A stretch of DNA of 64,000 bases, taken from NCBI GenBank assembly GCA_903632075.3, contig CAHIKZ030005578.1, positions 582,501 through 646,500 of the forward strand, read 5' to 3'. Each line of letters starts with the position of its first letter. Position 1 is the stretch's first letter. The notes under the pieces were generated by a model that was not told the DNA's origin, ran no database searches, and worked only from the letters and a program-made list of their open reading frames with translations. This document shows positions 1 to 12,729 of the stretch, in pieces. Both the position numbers and the translations under genes were made by a program. The DNA is from Acanthosepion pharaonis. Taxonomy: Eukaryota; Mollusca; Cephalopoda; Sepiida; Sepiidae.

Positions 1-37
1 ATATAAATACCTGTTACAAAAAATTCTTGCTAAAATC

Positions 38-62
38 CCTCAGAGGACGAAACGCGTTGGCT
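38..62 (+). repeat. Dispersed repeat fragment, copy 1
   Basis: A 25-bp sequence containing GGACGAAACGCGTTGGCT is identical to 57214-57238. Both copies are followed within 100 bp by (CA)n. It resembles the terminal segment of a retroelement family but cannot be assigned from so short a match. Confidence 0.6.
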
Positions 63-84
63 AATGTTTTTCTTTTGCCTTTAT

Positions 85-86
85 AC

Positions 87-123
<37 letters not shown>

Positions 124-928
124 TATATGTGTGTGTGTGTGTACAGTGTTAATTGCGTATGATTTCGAGTGCTAACTATGTCATAACCAACGTACTGCAT
201 CTGCACATAAAATATCTAATAAAAATAATTAAAATATGTACATTCTCTCCTGCAGTCAAGCATTTAGAATTGTGTGTGGAATTATGAGTATGTCTATCTC
301 TCAGTTGGTTTTATCATCATCGACCAATCATCATCAACGTTGTATTTATCATCAACCAATCATCATCCATGTTGCATTTATTATCAAACAAAACTTAATG
401 ATTAAAATCCTCATTATTATCAGCATCCTAATTATTTTTTTAGTCAGATTTTCATTTCAAATCATCATTAGGAAGTATTTCTAGAGCGTGCACGAAATTC
501 TTTCGAGATGAAACGAAATTAGCAAAAGTGAAATAAAAAATACCCAAGAGAAAGAGGGAAATTAATGCTAAAAATGTTTTTCCTTTTCTTTCTCTTGAAT
601 AATTCCTTTCAAAGGAATCAGTAAATATCCGAAGAATTCAGCTCGCATTTTTGTAGACAATTACTTAAAATATCCCAGTGATGTGAAAGTTATCGATTGT
701 TAATGGAGATTTTGCTTAAAATATGTCGTAGCTTTATAATCTCCTCAAAAGAATAAACCAGTGAATGAATAAAAAAAAAATATATTCATTTTAAATGAAT
801 GAATAATTAACACGGAACGAACTGAAATTACTTTAAAGAAATTGAGTAGAAACTGATTACAATCTTTTACGGTAATTTCACTTACGAATACACTCACTTT
901 TAACGAAAATATATTATGGACATTTATT
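85..928. other. (CA)n tract and unassigned AT-rich DNA
   Basis: (CA)n at 85-119 followed by (TG)n at about 129-141, then AT-rich sequence with imperfect CATCATCA-rich stretches at 315-475. No gene seen; the 82-codon open frame at 236-484 has repeat-like composition. Confidence 0.6.
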
Positions 929-943
929 CATAAAGTTCAGACA

Positions 944-1059
944 TGGGCACTTCGATGTGGTGTAATGGTTAGCAAACTTGTCTCGCTAGACCAATTACGA
1001 CTGAATAGTGAATTCGATCCTCACTGGATGCCACATCTAAGCTACGCTTAGAAAATCAT
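944..1059 (+). mobile_element. tRNA-derived SINE with target-site duplication
   Basis: Starts with a tRNA-like head with box A (GTGGTGTAATGGTTAGC) and box B-like GAATTCGATCCTC, followed by CATCTAAGCTACGCTTAGAAAATC. It is flanked by CATAAAGTTCAGACA (929-943) and CATAAAGTTTGGACA (1060-1074), a 15-bp duplication with 13 matches. Same family as the copies at 23486, 26242 and 37570. tRNA-derived SINEs of octopus (OK, OR1, OR2) are an established precedent; I do not assign a subfamily. Confidence 0.85.
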
Positions 1060-1074
1060 CATAAAGTTTGGACA

Positions 1075-1790
1075 AATACATGTTACTCACTAGTTGATGC
1101 ATCTGATGCATTATAATTGCGACCAAACATGGTTGGAATGTAAAAATTTCATACTAGAACTTCAGATTGTCAACTTATTCAGAAATCTTTCAAGTACATC
1201 AACATTTAAAAAATAAACAAGGAAATATGTCACTGAAAACTGAACTGATTGTCCATTTATGATTAATGGTCTTTTTTGAATCATGTGACATAACCGATGG
1301 CGTATTAATTTTATATTAATAGTCGACAATTTTGAGATTCACTTTGCAATTTGATGTGACAAGTAAATATTTTTATTCTTATTAATTGTGATTAAAATCT
1401 TTTTTTCTGGAGTGAAGCACAGCATATTGTAAAACAAAATTTTTACATCTTTTGAATAGATAACTTTTATCACCCAAGCATTATTTTGCATAAAAGTTTA
1501 ACAAAAAGAATTTTTCTAAGCCTTCATCATTTTTTTTATAATATATTATATTTAAACGATTTTTGGCCGCTGGAAAATGACTGAAATCAACATGCTCTAA
1601 ATTCGAAACTGGAGAAATGAGATATCGTTTTAATCAAACTGATTGTTTCGTATTACGTCCTAAAATATTTCTGTTTTTATGTTCATAATTTCCTTTCAGT
1701 GTGAACGAATATGCGGAATTCTGAAAAGAACATATTTTATGGATTTCTGCCAGTTTGTTTACAGGTTTTATGTATGTTCATGAATGAGTA
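1075..1790. other. Unassigned AT-rich DNA
   Basis: No gene, tandem array or recognisable element seen. Confidence 0.5.
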
Positions 1791-1792
1791 TA

Positions 1793-2389
1793 TACAGGTG
1801 CGATAGATAAATTGTCGTCCAAATTACGTCAAAATGAAAGTAACACTGACATCTCATTTTAACAGGTATATTTACCAAAATTACAGAAAAATGTCTTGAA
1901 ATACTAAAAAGTAAATTTATTCAATAAAATCACCACTAGATTCAATCACGGCCTCCAGACGACTTCGAAATCTCTTCTTGACGGTCTCATTGTATAAGTT
2001 GGTGAATGCTGCCATAAACTTCGGGAGTCTTCTTGGCCTCTCGTTGAAATGCGGCCCACACATAATAATCAAGGGGGTTAAAGTTTTAAGCGGGCAGATG
2101 TAAGGAATGATTTGGTCGCAGAAATTGTCTGACATCCATGACTGGATTCTCCTGCTTGTGTGGCATGGTGAAGAGTCCTCTTGCCAGACCTAGGGTCTTC
2201 CAACAGCCACCCTCTTAACCCAGTGCAGCACTACCTCCTCAAGAAGTGAATTGCGTCAGGGTGCTCTTTTTCTCACAGACGGTGCCCAACTGACCCTACT
2301 ATACTGTGCAGTTGACAAAATCAAAAAGAAACGCACATGCGTAAAATTAAAAATATAAAATGGCTACAATTTACCTATCGCACCCTGTA
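1793..2389 (-). mobile_element. Tc1/mariner-like element, internally deleted
   Basis: Terminal inverted repeats TACAGGTGCGATAGATAAAT at the left and the reverse complement of TACAGGGTGCGATAGGTAAA at the right, flanked by TA on both sides, the classic mariner/Tc1 target duplication. Only 597 bp against about 1.3 kb for intact elements. The minus strand keeps the transposase C-terminus. Confidence 0.85.
1917..2135 (-). pseudogene. Mariner-type transposase C-terminal remnant
   Basis: The minus-strand frame ends in KKRFRSRLEAVIESSGDFIE, the conserved C-terminus of mariner/IS630 transposases. Upstream is a degraded counterpart of the PxSPDLNPLDYYVW block (TLTPLIIMCG). The catalytic core upstream is missing or scrambled, so it is not functional. 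Confidence 0.8.
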
Positions 2390-2631
2390 TATGTCTGTGT
2401 GTTCGTGTTCGTACATATGTGTGTCTGTGTGGACACCCTGATGCGCGGTATTACGCAAAACTCTGGAATCGGTCAAGAGATAAGTTGCTTGAGCATTTAT
2501 TAATTGATTATTGTTGTTCTAGTTATATATTGAGCACTTTCTTAGCTATTCTGCTGATAGATAGATTCTGCTGGCTTTAAAATACAGTAAATTCTAGTAA
2601 TATTTACATATTTTGAAAGGTGCCATTGAAT

Positions 2632-2694
<63 letters not shown>

Positions 2695-3537
2695 GAAGGG
2701 AAGGGTTGTCTGAAAGTAACTATTTCCTAATTTATTTGTACGGAAATTCCAACAGATACAAAGAATACGGTAAGACCTTTCGATAGAGCAAGTTTTCAGT
2801 TGCAAAACACTATCTCTATCCCCTTACATCGTCACCATTATTCTCTATACATTTTGACTAGTGAGGTACAAAAGCCTTGAATGTGTGGGTTGACACCTGT
2901 ACGAGGTCGCTCGGAATGTGATTTGCCAAACACAACGTTGTTGCATTTGCTGACTGTGTTAACATGCATAGTTTGGTCTCTGTAATCATTCAGTAAATTT
3001 CGATGAATGTCAATGGATGCATTTTTCTTCATGGGAGAATTCACACACTTTCGTATCTACTTTCATGCCAGATACTATTTTGTCAGACTCTCACTCAGCT
3101 GTTAAAAATTATAAAATGAAAGGAAAATTCAACTGCTGTTGGCATATCATCAACAACATCCTATTCTAGAATAATAAATCAGAAAGCATTATTTTAGGAG
3201 CGACTCTCGGAGCTAGATAGATCGAAACTGGATTTAGCGTATCAATATGGCTTGACTGAATAAAGTTTGTCGACGTCACAATTTTTTTAATTAATCGTGT
3301 AAATTTTTTTTCAGTAAAGAAAACTGTGTGAGAAAAGTACGAGACTGGAGAAAAAACAAAAAGATATTCGAGGAGGAAAGATATTGCAGCAATAAAAGAG
3401 ATTGTAAGAGAGTGGGAACACACACACATGCAATTGATATGATTATGTTGGGATACGATTTTTTCTTTCAAAAACTGAACTTAGTAAAATGAACTGAACT
3501 TATATTTTATAACCGTAATCTCTACAACTTGTTCACA

Positions 3538-3539
<2 letters not shown>
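2390..3539. other. (GATA)n array and unassigned DNA
   Basis: About 15 GATA units at 2632-2692. The rest is AT-rich with short open frames of no recognisable family. Confidence 0.6.
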
Positions 3540-3622
<83 letters not shown>

Positions 3623-3687
3623 AGAGACAGAATGTATGTCCGATTATTATGAGGACACATACATACCCATTTTCTGTCTCTCTCCCC

Positions 3688-3736
<49 letters not shown>
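3540..3736. repeat. Paired (TA)n microsatellites
   Basis: Two long (TA)n arrays (about 3540-3620 and 3690-3736) separated by 70 bp of unique sequence. Confidence 0.9.
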
Positions 3737-3739
<3 letters not shown>

Positions 3740-4565
3740 TGGATGTTTTGGTTGTCTGTAGCTTTTCTCTATAAACTTCCGTATCTACTAGAAATTTACG
3801 TAATTAATCTTTAAAATTAAGCTATAAACTTAACACTAATACGATATCCCTTTTCTGAAAGAGAACGCTCGATAATACAGTGATCCTTGTTTTCCCTTGT
3901 TGTTCATTGTGGATAGCTTAATGATTGTGACCAGAAGTTTTTGCGATGAGAGACAACCGACACTTATTCAAATCACATTCATACTCCATACATGAGGTAA
4001 CAGGCGCATATCCATCAGGTCAGTTTAGTGTTCTTTGCTTTCCAAGTGTGGGAAAAGATCCACCAGGATGTTCCGGTTAACACCATGACAGTAGACACAG
4101 TGTCTCACTTATACCTAAATGGACCCTGAAGGACAGGCATATTTGGGAAAGTCCAATGCCTAAGACCCCATGAAGCCATAGACCTCAATCAACAAGACAC
4201 CGTAGCTGTTGCAGTTTTTATAAATTGCTGGTTATGTTCACGTGGCATGGGTTAGATTTATTAATCGTCACTTATGGGAGAGGTTTGGGTACAATATATA
4301 TTTGGTGGAGAGGTTTGGGTACAATATATATTTGCATCTACAATATCAGGGAACTGTGGAGACATCATCGCTCAGCATCATTTGAGAGGTCTTCCGATGT
4401 TTTGTGGGTTCAATGCCACATTGAATTACTTCATTTCACCGAGCTAGAGAGAATCCTAAACTATTCTAGCACCTTTTCCATTACATCCACATATGTAAAC
4501 ATAGAGAAAGGAATTTCAAAGTGAATAAATAGTCATTTGCTAAACTTAATTTATTAAAGATCACA
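3737..4565. other. Unassigned DNA with a short tandem duplication
   Basis: GAGAGGTTTGGGTACAATAT occurs twice 31 bp apart (4279 and 4310), a recent-looking tandem duplication. Otherwise nothing recognised. Confidence 0.5.
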
Positions 4566-4632
4566 AATATGGTGCACTTAGTGGAGATAGAACTCGCTAC
4601 TCGGTAATAATAGTCAACTATTATTACTGAGT
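4566..4632 (-). mobile_element. Truncated SINE ending in a palindrome
   Basis: ATAGAACTCGCTACTCGGTAAT matches the minus-strand SINE segment at 37628 onward. Its distal part is folded into a 34-bp palindrome (4599-4632: 16-bp arms, one mismatch, 2-bp spacer) instead of continuing into the SINE. Confidence 0.5.
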
Positions 4633-4721
4633 CTCTAATTTCACGCCGAGGCTCTCAACCCCTTGACCTGGTATTCGAAATTCGTTCCACGCAGTGACAG
4701 GATGTCAGTTCACAGTCTTTA

Positions 4722-4779
4722 ATCACGTGACCGAGAGAATTATTGTATTTTAATACAATAATTTTCTCGGTCACGTGAT
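4722..4779. repeat. 58-bp near-perfect palindrome
   Basis: Two 28-bp arms starting ATCACGTGACCGAGA and closing TCTCGGTCACGTGAT, separated by 2 bp, one mismatch. It can form a long cruciform or RNA hairpin. Confidence 0.9.
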
Positions 4780-5280
4780 ACTATCAACTAATGAAATAAA
4801 TGAAATTCTTTTAAAATTGTACTCTTTATTCTTTACTTTAAAATGAATTTACGACATCCTTAATTTAAACTGTTGCGAGAAAACTTTCTTAATTATCATT
4901 TTTTTTTTGTTTTATGATAAAAGATGAAAAATCATTTTGTATGATAATCAAAATGACTGAGATGAACAATTCACAAAGAGGATAATCTGGCACTTATGAT
5001 TAATTTTATAAACATGAACGTTCCTTTTTTTCTGTACACATTCCTAATGTTTGTGATTTCTTTCTTTAAAAAATACCATCTTCTACAGAAAGACATTGAC
5101 AAATTTCATAATTAATACAGAGGTAAACAAGTAAGTCAATATATTAATAGGCATCAGAAATAAGTTAAAGAGGGCGTGAAAAGTTTATTTCATTTACATC
5201 AAGTGAGCAAGAAGTGAAAATCAGTGGAAAGAAAAGAAAATGAAAGCATGAATACCTGATCCTTATCTAGCATGATAGAA
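4780..5280. other. Unassigned AT-rich DNA
   Basis: No gene or repeat recognised. Confidence 0.5.
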
Positions 5281-5442
5281 CATAAAACCCGTTAGTGATG
5301 AAATGCCAACATAGGATATAAAACTCGTTACAGATGAAACGCCAACATAGGACATAAAACTCGCTACAGATGAAATGCCAAGATAGGACATAAAACTCGT
5401 TACAGATGAAATGTCAAGATAGGACATAAAACTCGCTACAGA
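5281..5442 (+). repeat. 36-bp minisatellite, about 4.5 units
   Basis: Units begin at 5281, 5317, 5353, 5389 and 5425, exactly 36 bp apart, each reading like CATAAAACTCGCTACAGATG followed by AAATGCCAAGATAGGA. Stops occur in all plus frames, so it is not coding on that strand. Confidence 0.9.
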
Positions 5443-5692
5443 TGTGCTCAGAAAGAATAAGGAAAAAACATAATCGAGGTTAACTGATTAATATGGAACG
5501 TAAAGCGCGAGTAAAAAATAATTGATAAGAAGAAAAAATGAGTATGTGTGGGGGTGATGAGGTGGTGAAAAGCTCTCAACACGGTCAAAATATGATTCCA
5601 AAATAAATTCTTATATTTGGTCATTTGGTAAAATGTTGTGAAGTTGATTGGATAGAGAACTTTTCAGAACCCCTTCCTATGGTCCGCTCTTT

Positions 5693-5699
5693 CTATCTC

Positions 5700-5733
<34 letters not shown>

Positions 5734-5758
5734 ACTCACTCACTCACTCACTCACTCA

Positions 5759-5795
<37 letters not shown>

Positions 5796-5822
5796 ATACA
5801 CACATATATATATATATATATA
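5693..5822. repeat. Compound microsatellite
   Basis: (TC)n, then (CACT)n, (CA)n and (TA)n run into each other without gaps. The transitions between related motifs suggest slippage seeded by one array into the next. Confidence 0.9.
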
Positions 5823-5975
5823 TGGAGGGACGGTGGAGTAATGGGTAGCTGCTCGGAATCGGACAGCCGAGATCGAATTACAGTCAAGTTTGCATTCACT
5901 TACTTGGGAAAGGTATGAATCCACCTTTTCTACCCCTAGCTATGAGTAAATAACAGGTGGCAACCGGTCTAAGAG
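5823..5975 (+). mobile_element. tRNA-derived SINE (second family)
   Basis: Box A-like GGTGGAGTAATGGGTAGC, CGGAATCGGACAGCCGAG, then GGGAAAGGTATGAATCCACC and AACAGGTGGCAACC. Matches the minus-strand copy at 24490-24645 in order. It starts directly after a (TA)n tract. Confidence 0.7.
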
Positions 5976-6192
5976 AAGGACAACTCTGAATTCAAAACTC
6001 GAGGAGGGTCGTTTGGGTACCTCATGTCAAACTGTGTACCATTTCTCTGCGTTTTGCTCTTCCAAAAAGTGTAGCTGTTTCTGCACAAGCCTTCACCACT
6101 ATAAGAAATTATAGGGGCGGATAGTCTATCTGCACGGTACCCTCATACGTCAAAAACGGCAGCTGTGTCGAGGATATACATACATATACATA

Positions 6193-7601
<1,409 letters not shown>

Positions 7602-8438
7602 TCAGAACAAAGCAATTTGTAAGTGAAAGAAGAAATTCTTGGGAATTAAGCGTTATGTCTTTATGTACAAGACATTTTTACAGACATCATGAGACATTCC
7701 TTGGGTGAAGACATTTGTACAGAAAATATTTTCTGTGGAACCAAAAAAGCATTCATCACCAAAAGGAATTCTCTCATAGCGAGAAAATTTCTTTAGAATC
7801 CCGCCCAGAATTTTGTCCGTAACGACTAACGAATCCACTCCCAGCTTTTGGTGAATGTAGTGCATGCTTGCCTCATGTTCCCATTCCTAAACATTAAGCT
7901 AGAGTTGAAATCATTGAACCATTAAATATTTACATCTTCTTCACCATGTTGACTTAAAAAAAAAAAAAAAATGAAACGATCAGAATTTATGTATTTGGTA
8001 TTTTTATCACTACAAATTGTCGAATGATGAAAGCATTTGTTTCTGGGGACAAAGATTGTACGATTTAGTTCACGCTCGAATAATAAAAATCTTGATTTGT
8101 AACAAACCTAGAATATTCGGTCCATCTATCAGATAGTATCAAAAACGCGTTTACGCTCGCACACGTACACACGCACGCACATATTTATATACGGCGGAAG
8201 GTAAAAGCAACACATAAAGAAAATGATGGTGAGTAAGTTTAAATGGCAAAGATTCAAATGTTTACATAAAATTAATGTATCGAAATGAAAACAATAATTT
8301 CGAATAAATTGATAGGAAGGCATTTACTAAATGATTTTCGATCAATTTATTTAAACAAAATATTTTTTTAATTCATAGAAAAAAACTGTTTATGCAATAA
8401 CGGCTTCTATTTAAGAGTTTCTTCAAGGCGGTTTCAGG
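7602..8438. other. Unassigned DNA with a dispersed 60-bp repeat
   Basis: 7890-7950 (GTTGAAATCATTGAACCATT onward) is closely repeated at 9452-9510. No coding potential supported. Confidence 0.5.
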
Positions 8439-9130
8439 CTTGTGGTCATAGCACGTTGAAACACGAGTTCTTGTCTGATCTACCGAAGTTAAGCAACGTC
8501 GAACGTGGTCAGAACCTAAACGGGTGACAGCCTGGTGCTATAAGATTGCGTGTTGCTGTAATGAATAACGGCTTAGAGTGAGAAATCAGAGAGCCGATTT
8601 CGACGATGTGAGTGTCTAGATACTTTTTCATATATCAGTCCATTTGTGCATTTATAAAATATCCGATGCTCAAAAATTTGAAAAAAAAAGTTGAATTACG
8701 AATTTGTTTGAAAATATTTCATTTTAAAGTAAAAGTTAAAATTATTAAGCATAAATAAAATAAACTAATCAGGGTGTTTGCGTGTATAGTTTCAAGACAA
8801 AAATATCTTTCTAATTAGATTAGTAAGACTTAATCCATTCAGTTACAAAATTAACAACATTACAAATTATATTGAGAAATTATTTACTATTGTTTTTATA
8901 GTTGAGTTCTTGATTTGTTTTTTTTAAGCAAAGATAATTCTATGATAAGTAAGTCGGGTTGGTTATATTCACTTCTGTACAAACACCTCTTTTTCTCCCC
9001 AGCTATGGGTTAAATATGTTAATAATGATTTTCTGACTTATGTCAGAAAACCATTATTATCTCCAAAAATTCTTACAATCCAAAAATATCTTTCGGCTTT
9101 ACGCATAACTCATAAAAAACAAATCAATCG
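8439..9130 (+). mobile_element. 5S rRNA/tRNA composite SINE, split by an insertion
   Basis: 8439-8555 follows 5S rRNA (GTGGTCATAGCACGTTGAA, GTCTGATC, GAAGTTAAGCAACGTCG, GGGTGACAGCCTGG). It is followed by a tRNA-like segment (GTAATGAATAACGGCTTA, AGAGAGCCGA) to 8603. The family tail resumes at about 8948 (AAGTCGGGTTGGTTATATTC, CCAGCTATGGGTTAAATA). The 344 bp between are foreign. A 38-bp palindrome sits in the tail at 9021-9058. Confidence 0.8.
8604..8947 (+). mobile_element. 344-bp element inserted in the SINE
   Basis: Begins CGATGTGAGTGTCTAGATAC and ends ATAATTCTATGATA. Its full length is repeated in reverse orientation at 10240-10608, and both copies share these ends. That defines it as a discrete mobile or duplicated unit. 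No clear terminal inverted repeats or coding sequence; class unknown. Confidence 0.7.
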
Positions 9131-10239
9131 AATTCAATTCGAAAGAAATGACGCCAGTTTTCGAAAGAGAAAAATCCTTAAGAGAGTTTGAATGGAATGG
9201 TAAGGTGCAATAAAGTTTCCACCTAGTAACATGAGCATGGGGGTTCAGGTGTTCCAAATATTATTCGTCCAACTGAACGTCTTCTTATACTGGATGCTAA
9301 CACAAAGGTTCGGCCGATCCATTCATCAGCCCTCGTTAGGTGTCAATATCTATGAAACACTACGGAATACAGTGTTCGCTGCACAGTACGTTGACTGATG
9401 GGCTGAGTGGTATTAACACTGAGATGTGATTTGATGCAATGTTCTGTTTCATAAGCTAATGTTGAAATCATTGACCCATTTAATATTGACATCCTCTACA
9501 CCATGTTTTCGTTAAAAATCGACCATAACTTGTGTATAATTAATAATTATTATGATAATTATAAATATTATAATCTTTATTATAATTAGTTTAATAAACC
9601 GCACTTGACTCAGACGAATCGGGTTTCCAACACTTACGGGAAGACGATCGTGTGTGTGTGTGTGTGTGTGTGTGTGTAGGACACCACATGTGGCTAAAGA
9701 ACTAGGCTGTCAGCAGAATGAATATGCAAACTGAGGAGGACTCTGTAATAGTGTGGAATGTGTTCTTTTCAAGTTTACTAACAAAACTTGAACGCCTTTG
9801 CATCCCCTTCAATGCTCGTTGTCTTTCTTTCTTGTCCTAACAAGATATCGCAAGATCCTATCGCACGTGGTTGACATGAAACTGTTTCCAGAAATACTTG
9901 GCTCACCTGTAAGTACTTTATTGGCCTACGCATTGGCCAGTTTTAAATCCCGTTGAGCGTATATAGGGTATGTTGCGGACTTCATAAATTCTTGCAGGCA
10001 CACCCAGCAAACACATGTTATGAAGCGTAACCAAGTAATGTCTCCATGACACATCGCGTAGCTATCGGTTTTAAGGCGAAAGGAATAGATAGACATTATG
10101 TAACTTTATCTATATTTTGGTCACAGGAACATAAAATTAAAAAAGCTTACATAAGTAATTTCACAATCATTGACGATGCTCAACTTGAATGAAATCTTTT
10201 TGGTTATTATTGAGTATTTTGGCATCTTTTTAACATACC
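9131..10239. other. Unassigned spacer between inverted copies
   Basis: Contains (GT)n at 9648-9677, a dispersed repeat at 9452-9510 (also at 7890), and moderately GC-balanced blocks at 9230-9430 and 9840-10080 with no recognised protein similarity. Confidence 0.5.
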
Positions 10240-10608
10240 TATCATAGAATTATCTCTGCTTATAAAAGAAAAAAACATCAAAAACTCACTATAAAAACAA
10301 TAGTAAATAATTTCTCAATATAATTTGTAATGTTAATTTTGTAACTGAATAGATTAAGTCTCACTAATACTAATTAAAAAGATATGTTTGTCTTGAAACC
10401 ATACACACAAACACCCTGATTAATTTATTTCATTTATGCTTAATAATTTTAACTTTTACTTCAAAATGAAATATTTTCAAACAGATTCGTAATTTAATTT
10501 AACTTTTATAAAATTCACATTTTTTAACGGTGCTAATTTTTTAACATCGGATATTTTATAAATGTACAAATGGACTGATATATGAAAAATATTTAGATAC
10601 TCACATCG
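10240..10608 (-). mobile_element. Inverted second copy of the 344-bp element
   Basis: Reverse complement of 8604-8947 with substitutions and small indels; the flanking sequence is unrelated. With the other copy it forms an inverted repeat spanning about 2 kb with a 1.3-kb spacer. Confidence 0.75.
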
Positions 10609-11040
10609 TTTATATTAAATATTGATATTATGAGTCACCTTCGCAAAATATTAATGCTAAAATGAATGACAAAACTATTTCAGACGACTATTGTCGTCTG
10701 AAATAGGGAGGATGAAGTAAGTTCATTGTTAGTTAACCCATGGCATTTACTTTTTACCTTTCATTAATATTGACCTTACGTTCATTCAACTGTCAGCCAT
10801 CTTGATATCTAGGTCTCTATCATATAGAAATGCAGATCTCGACACGCCCACCCAGAGGCGTTTAGGCTTACTTTGATCTTGTGAACTCTGCAACTTTATA
10901 CCACGGCCGAATTTAAGCACTGGAACTGTGATGCAATACGACTTGAGTGTTGAGCAAGAGGGAAAAGGAGGCTGCCACCCACCGAGATCTGGCCCGAGCC
11001 TGAACAGAAAAGAACGTTACAATAAGCGCTACGTTGTGGC
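10609..11040. other. Unassigned DNA with a perfect palindrome
   Basis: 10675-10706 reads CTATTTCAGACGAC, TATT, then the exact reverse complement (14-bp arms). The remainder is not recognised. Confidence 0.7.
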
Positions 11041-11800
11041 AAGAGGAATTCTACCAATGTTATTCTTTTACGCTTCCTTCCGTTATTCCATTTGTTGTTG
11101 TTCTTTTCTTATCTCTTCTTCCATTTCCCAATTTTTAACTCTTTTCTCCAAGCCATATTTTTTATTCCTTCAGGTTTTCTTTCAAGTATTATTCCTTTTC
11201 TCTTTCTTTCTTATTACAATATTCCACAATTATTTTTTCAAACTTTTCTTTCACTCTCTCTCTCTCTTTTTTCTTTTACTATTTTGCTCCAAATTACTCT
11301 CCCCCTCTCTCTTTAGACCCTTTCTTTCTCTTTTTCCGCAATTTACTTTCTTCGTATTTTCGCTTTTTTTTTTCATTCGTTTATTTTCCCATCCATCTCC
11401 CTCATCTCTTATATTCCTGGTTAGTTTCCCTGTTCTTTCCCCTTTTATTATCTTCTAATCTCTCCAGTTACTCTTTACCTCATTATTTCTCTTTTATCAA
11501 CTTCTCATTTTTCTTTCTACATGTCGTCTTGCTTATTATGTTTTTTTTTTATTAACGTCTTCTATAATCTTCATTTATTTTTTAATTCCGTTTACCTTTC
11601 TTGTCATTTTCTCTATATTTATTTTTATTTATTATCTTCGTTAAGATCACCTCTTTTTTCTCCTTCTCTGCTTTTTCAGTTTTTTTCCACCTCGACCTCA
11701 AAACTTAATCCTAGTCTTTCCTTCAAAATTCAGTTTTTTTTTCTTTTCATTATTACCTACCTGTTGCTTCTCTCTCTCTCATCTACCATCTATTTTTAAT
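11041..11800. repeat. 760-bp polypyrimidine tract
   Basis: The plus strand is overwhelmingly T and C, with few purines, for about 760 bp. It is not a simple tandem repeat. Long open frames across it (10928-11458, 11521-11799) come from this composition (Ser/Phe/Leu-rich) and are not genes. Such tracts can adopt triplex DNA. Confidence 0.8.
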
Positions 11801-12649
11801 TTGTCGCAAGGTTAATAAATTTCGATGACAGAGATGGACTTCAGCGTTAACAAATAATTTTGTTTTCCCTCCCTCCACCCATCCATCTTACTATACATAT
11901 ATACGTATGTACGCATAGGTGTATGTCTATGAAAATTAGAACAGGATATATTATTGTACACACACACACACACACAAATACATATATACATATATATACA
12001 CAGACATACACATATAGACCGATGCACATAAACATACATATTGTTTTGCTTTGTCTTTAGTCTTTTACGGGGTTTTTTATATATATTTACAAATAAAGCT
12101 CACAAATTTTGATGAAATGTTTCAAACCAACAGGAATCAGTCGATCGGACTTGTTCGTCCAGTTTTGCCTCTAGAAAGACACAGCGACCAGTTTTTGATT
12201 TCATTACAATACAAGATTTTAATGTCCATTTTAAATATATGGGCATAAGATAAGTTTATTAGAGAATTAATAGAAATCTGGTTTTCCTCATTCTCGGACG
12301 AAGATTAATCCCTTGTTAATAATTTCATTGTTGAATTGCATGTCTGAACTAATGAATCCAAAAGTGCGAGATCGTTTTAGAGCAATAAACTTTTTTTAAT
12401 TTTATTTTTATGGAATTGCGTGATAGAAGGCAAAAAAAAATGGAATCAACGTACTTGCTCCAAAATACCAAAAGAAATTTATTTCATGCTCGAGGCAAAA
12501 ACTTATGCAATCTTATAAAACATTCCTGTCATTTATTATCTATTAGGTTTTGCTTTTTCTCATTATTTTCATTCCGTCTTATGCTTATCATTTTTTCTTT
12601 CTTTCTGTGTCTGACAAATTTATTTGCTTCCTTTTAATCCATTTTATGA

Positions 12650-12650
<1 letters not shown>
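11801..12650. other. Unassigned DNA
   Basis: Short (CA)n and (TA)n patches at 11880-12030; the rest AT-rich. No gene seen. Confidence 0.5.
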
Positions 12651-12680
<30 letters not shown>

Positions 12681-12729
12681 CTTCTTCGTCTTCTTCTTCT
12701 TCTTCTTCTTCTTCTTCTTCTTCTTCTTC
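12651..12729. repeat. (CTT)n microsatellite
   Basis: About 26 CTT units with a single G interruption near 12688. Confidence 0.95.

Noticed and set aside
944..1020. tRNA gene
   Set aside because: Box A and box B resemble tRNA, but there is no intact cloverleaf, a SINE tail follows, and target duplications flank it.
3529..3774. Tyr/Ile-repeat open frame
   Set aside because: Translation of (TA)n arrays, as with similar frames at 29397 and 57056.
5281..5442. CRISPR-like array
   Set aside because: Contiguous 36-bp tandem repeats without unique spacers, in animal DNA.
8439..8555. 5S rRNA gene
   Set aside because: Diverged from 5S rRNA, fused to a tRNA-like segment and a shared tail also found at 43256 and 48601, so it is a SINE head.
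10928..11458. 176-codon plus-strand open frame, long for this region
   Set aside because: It is a Phe/Ser/Leu-rich translation of the polypyrimidine tract with no family signal; stop codons are rare simply because purines are rare.
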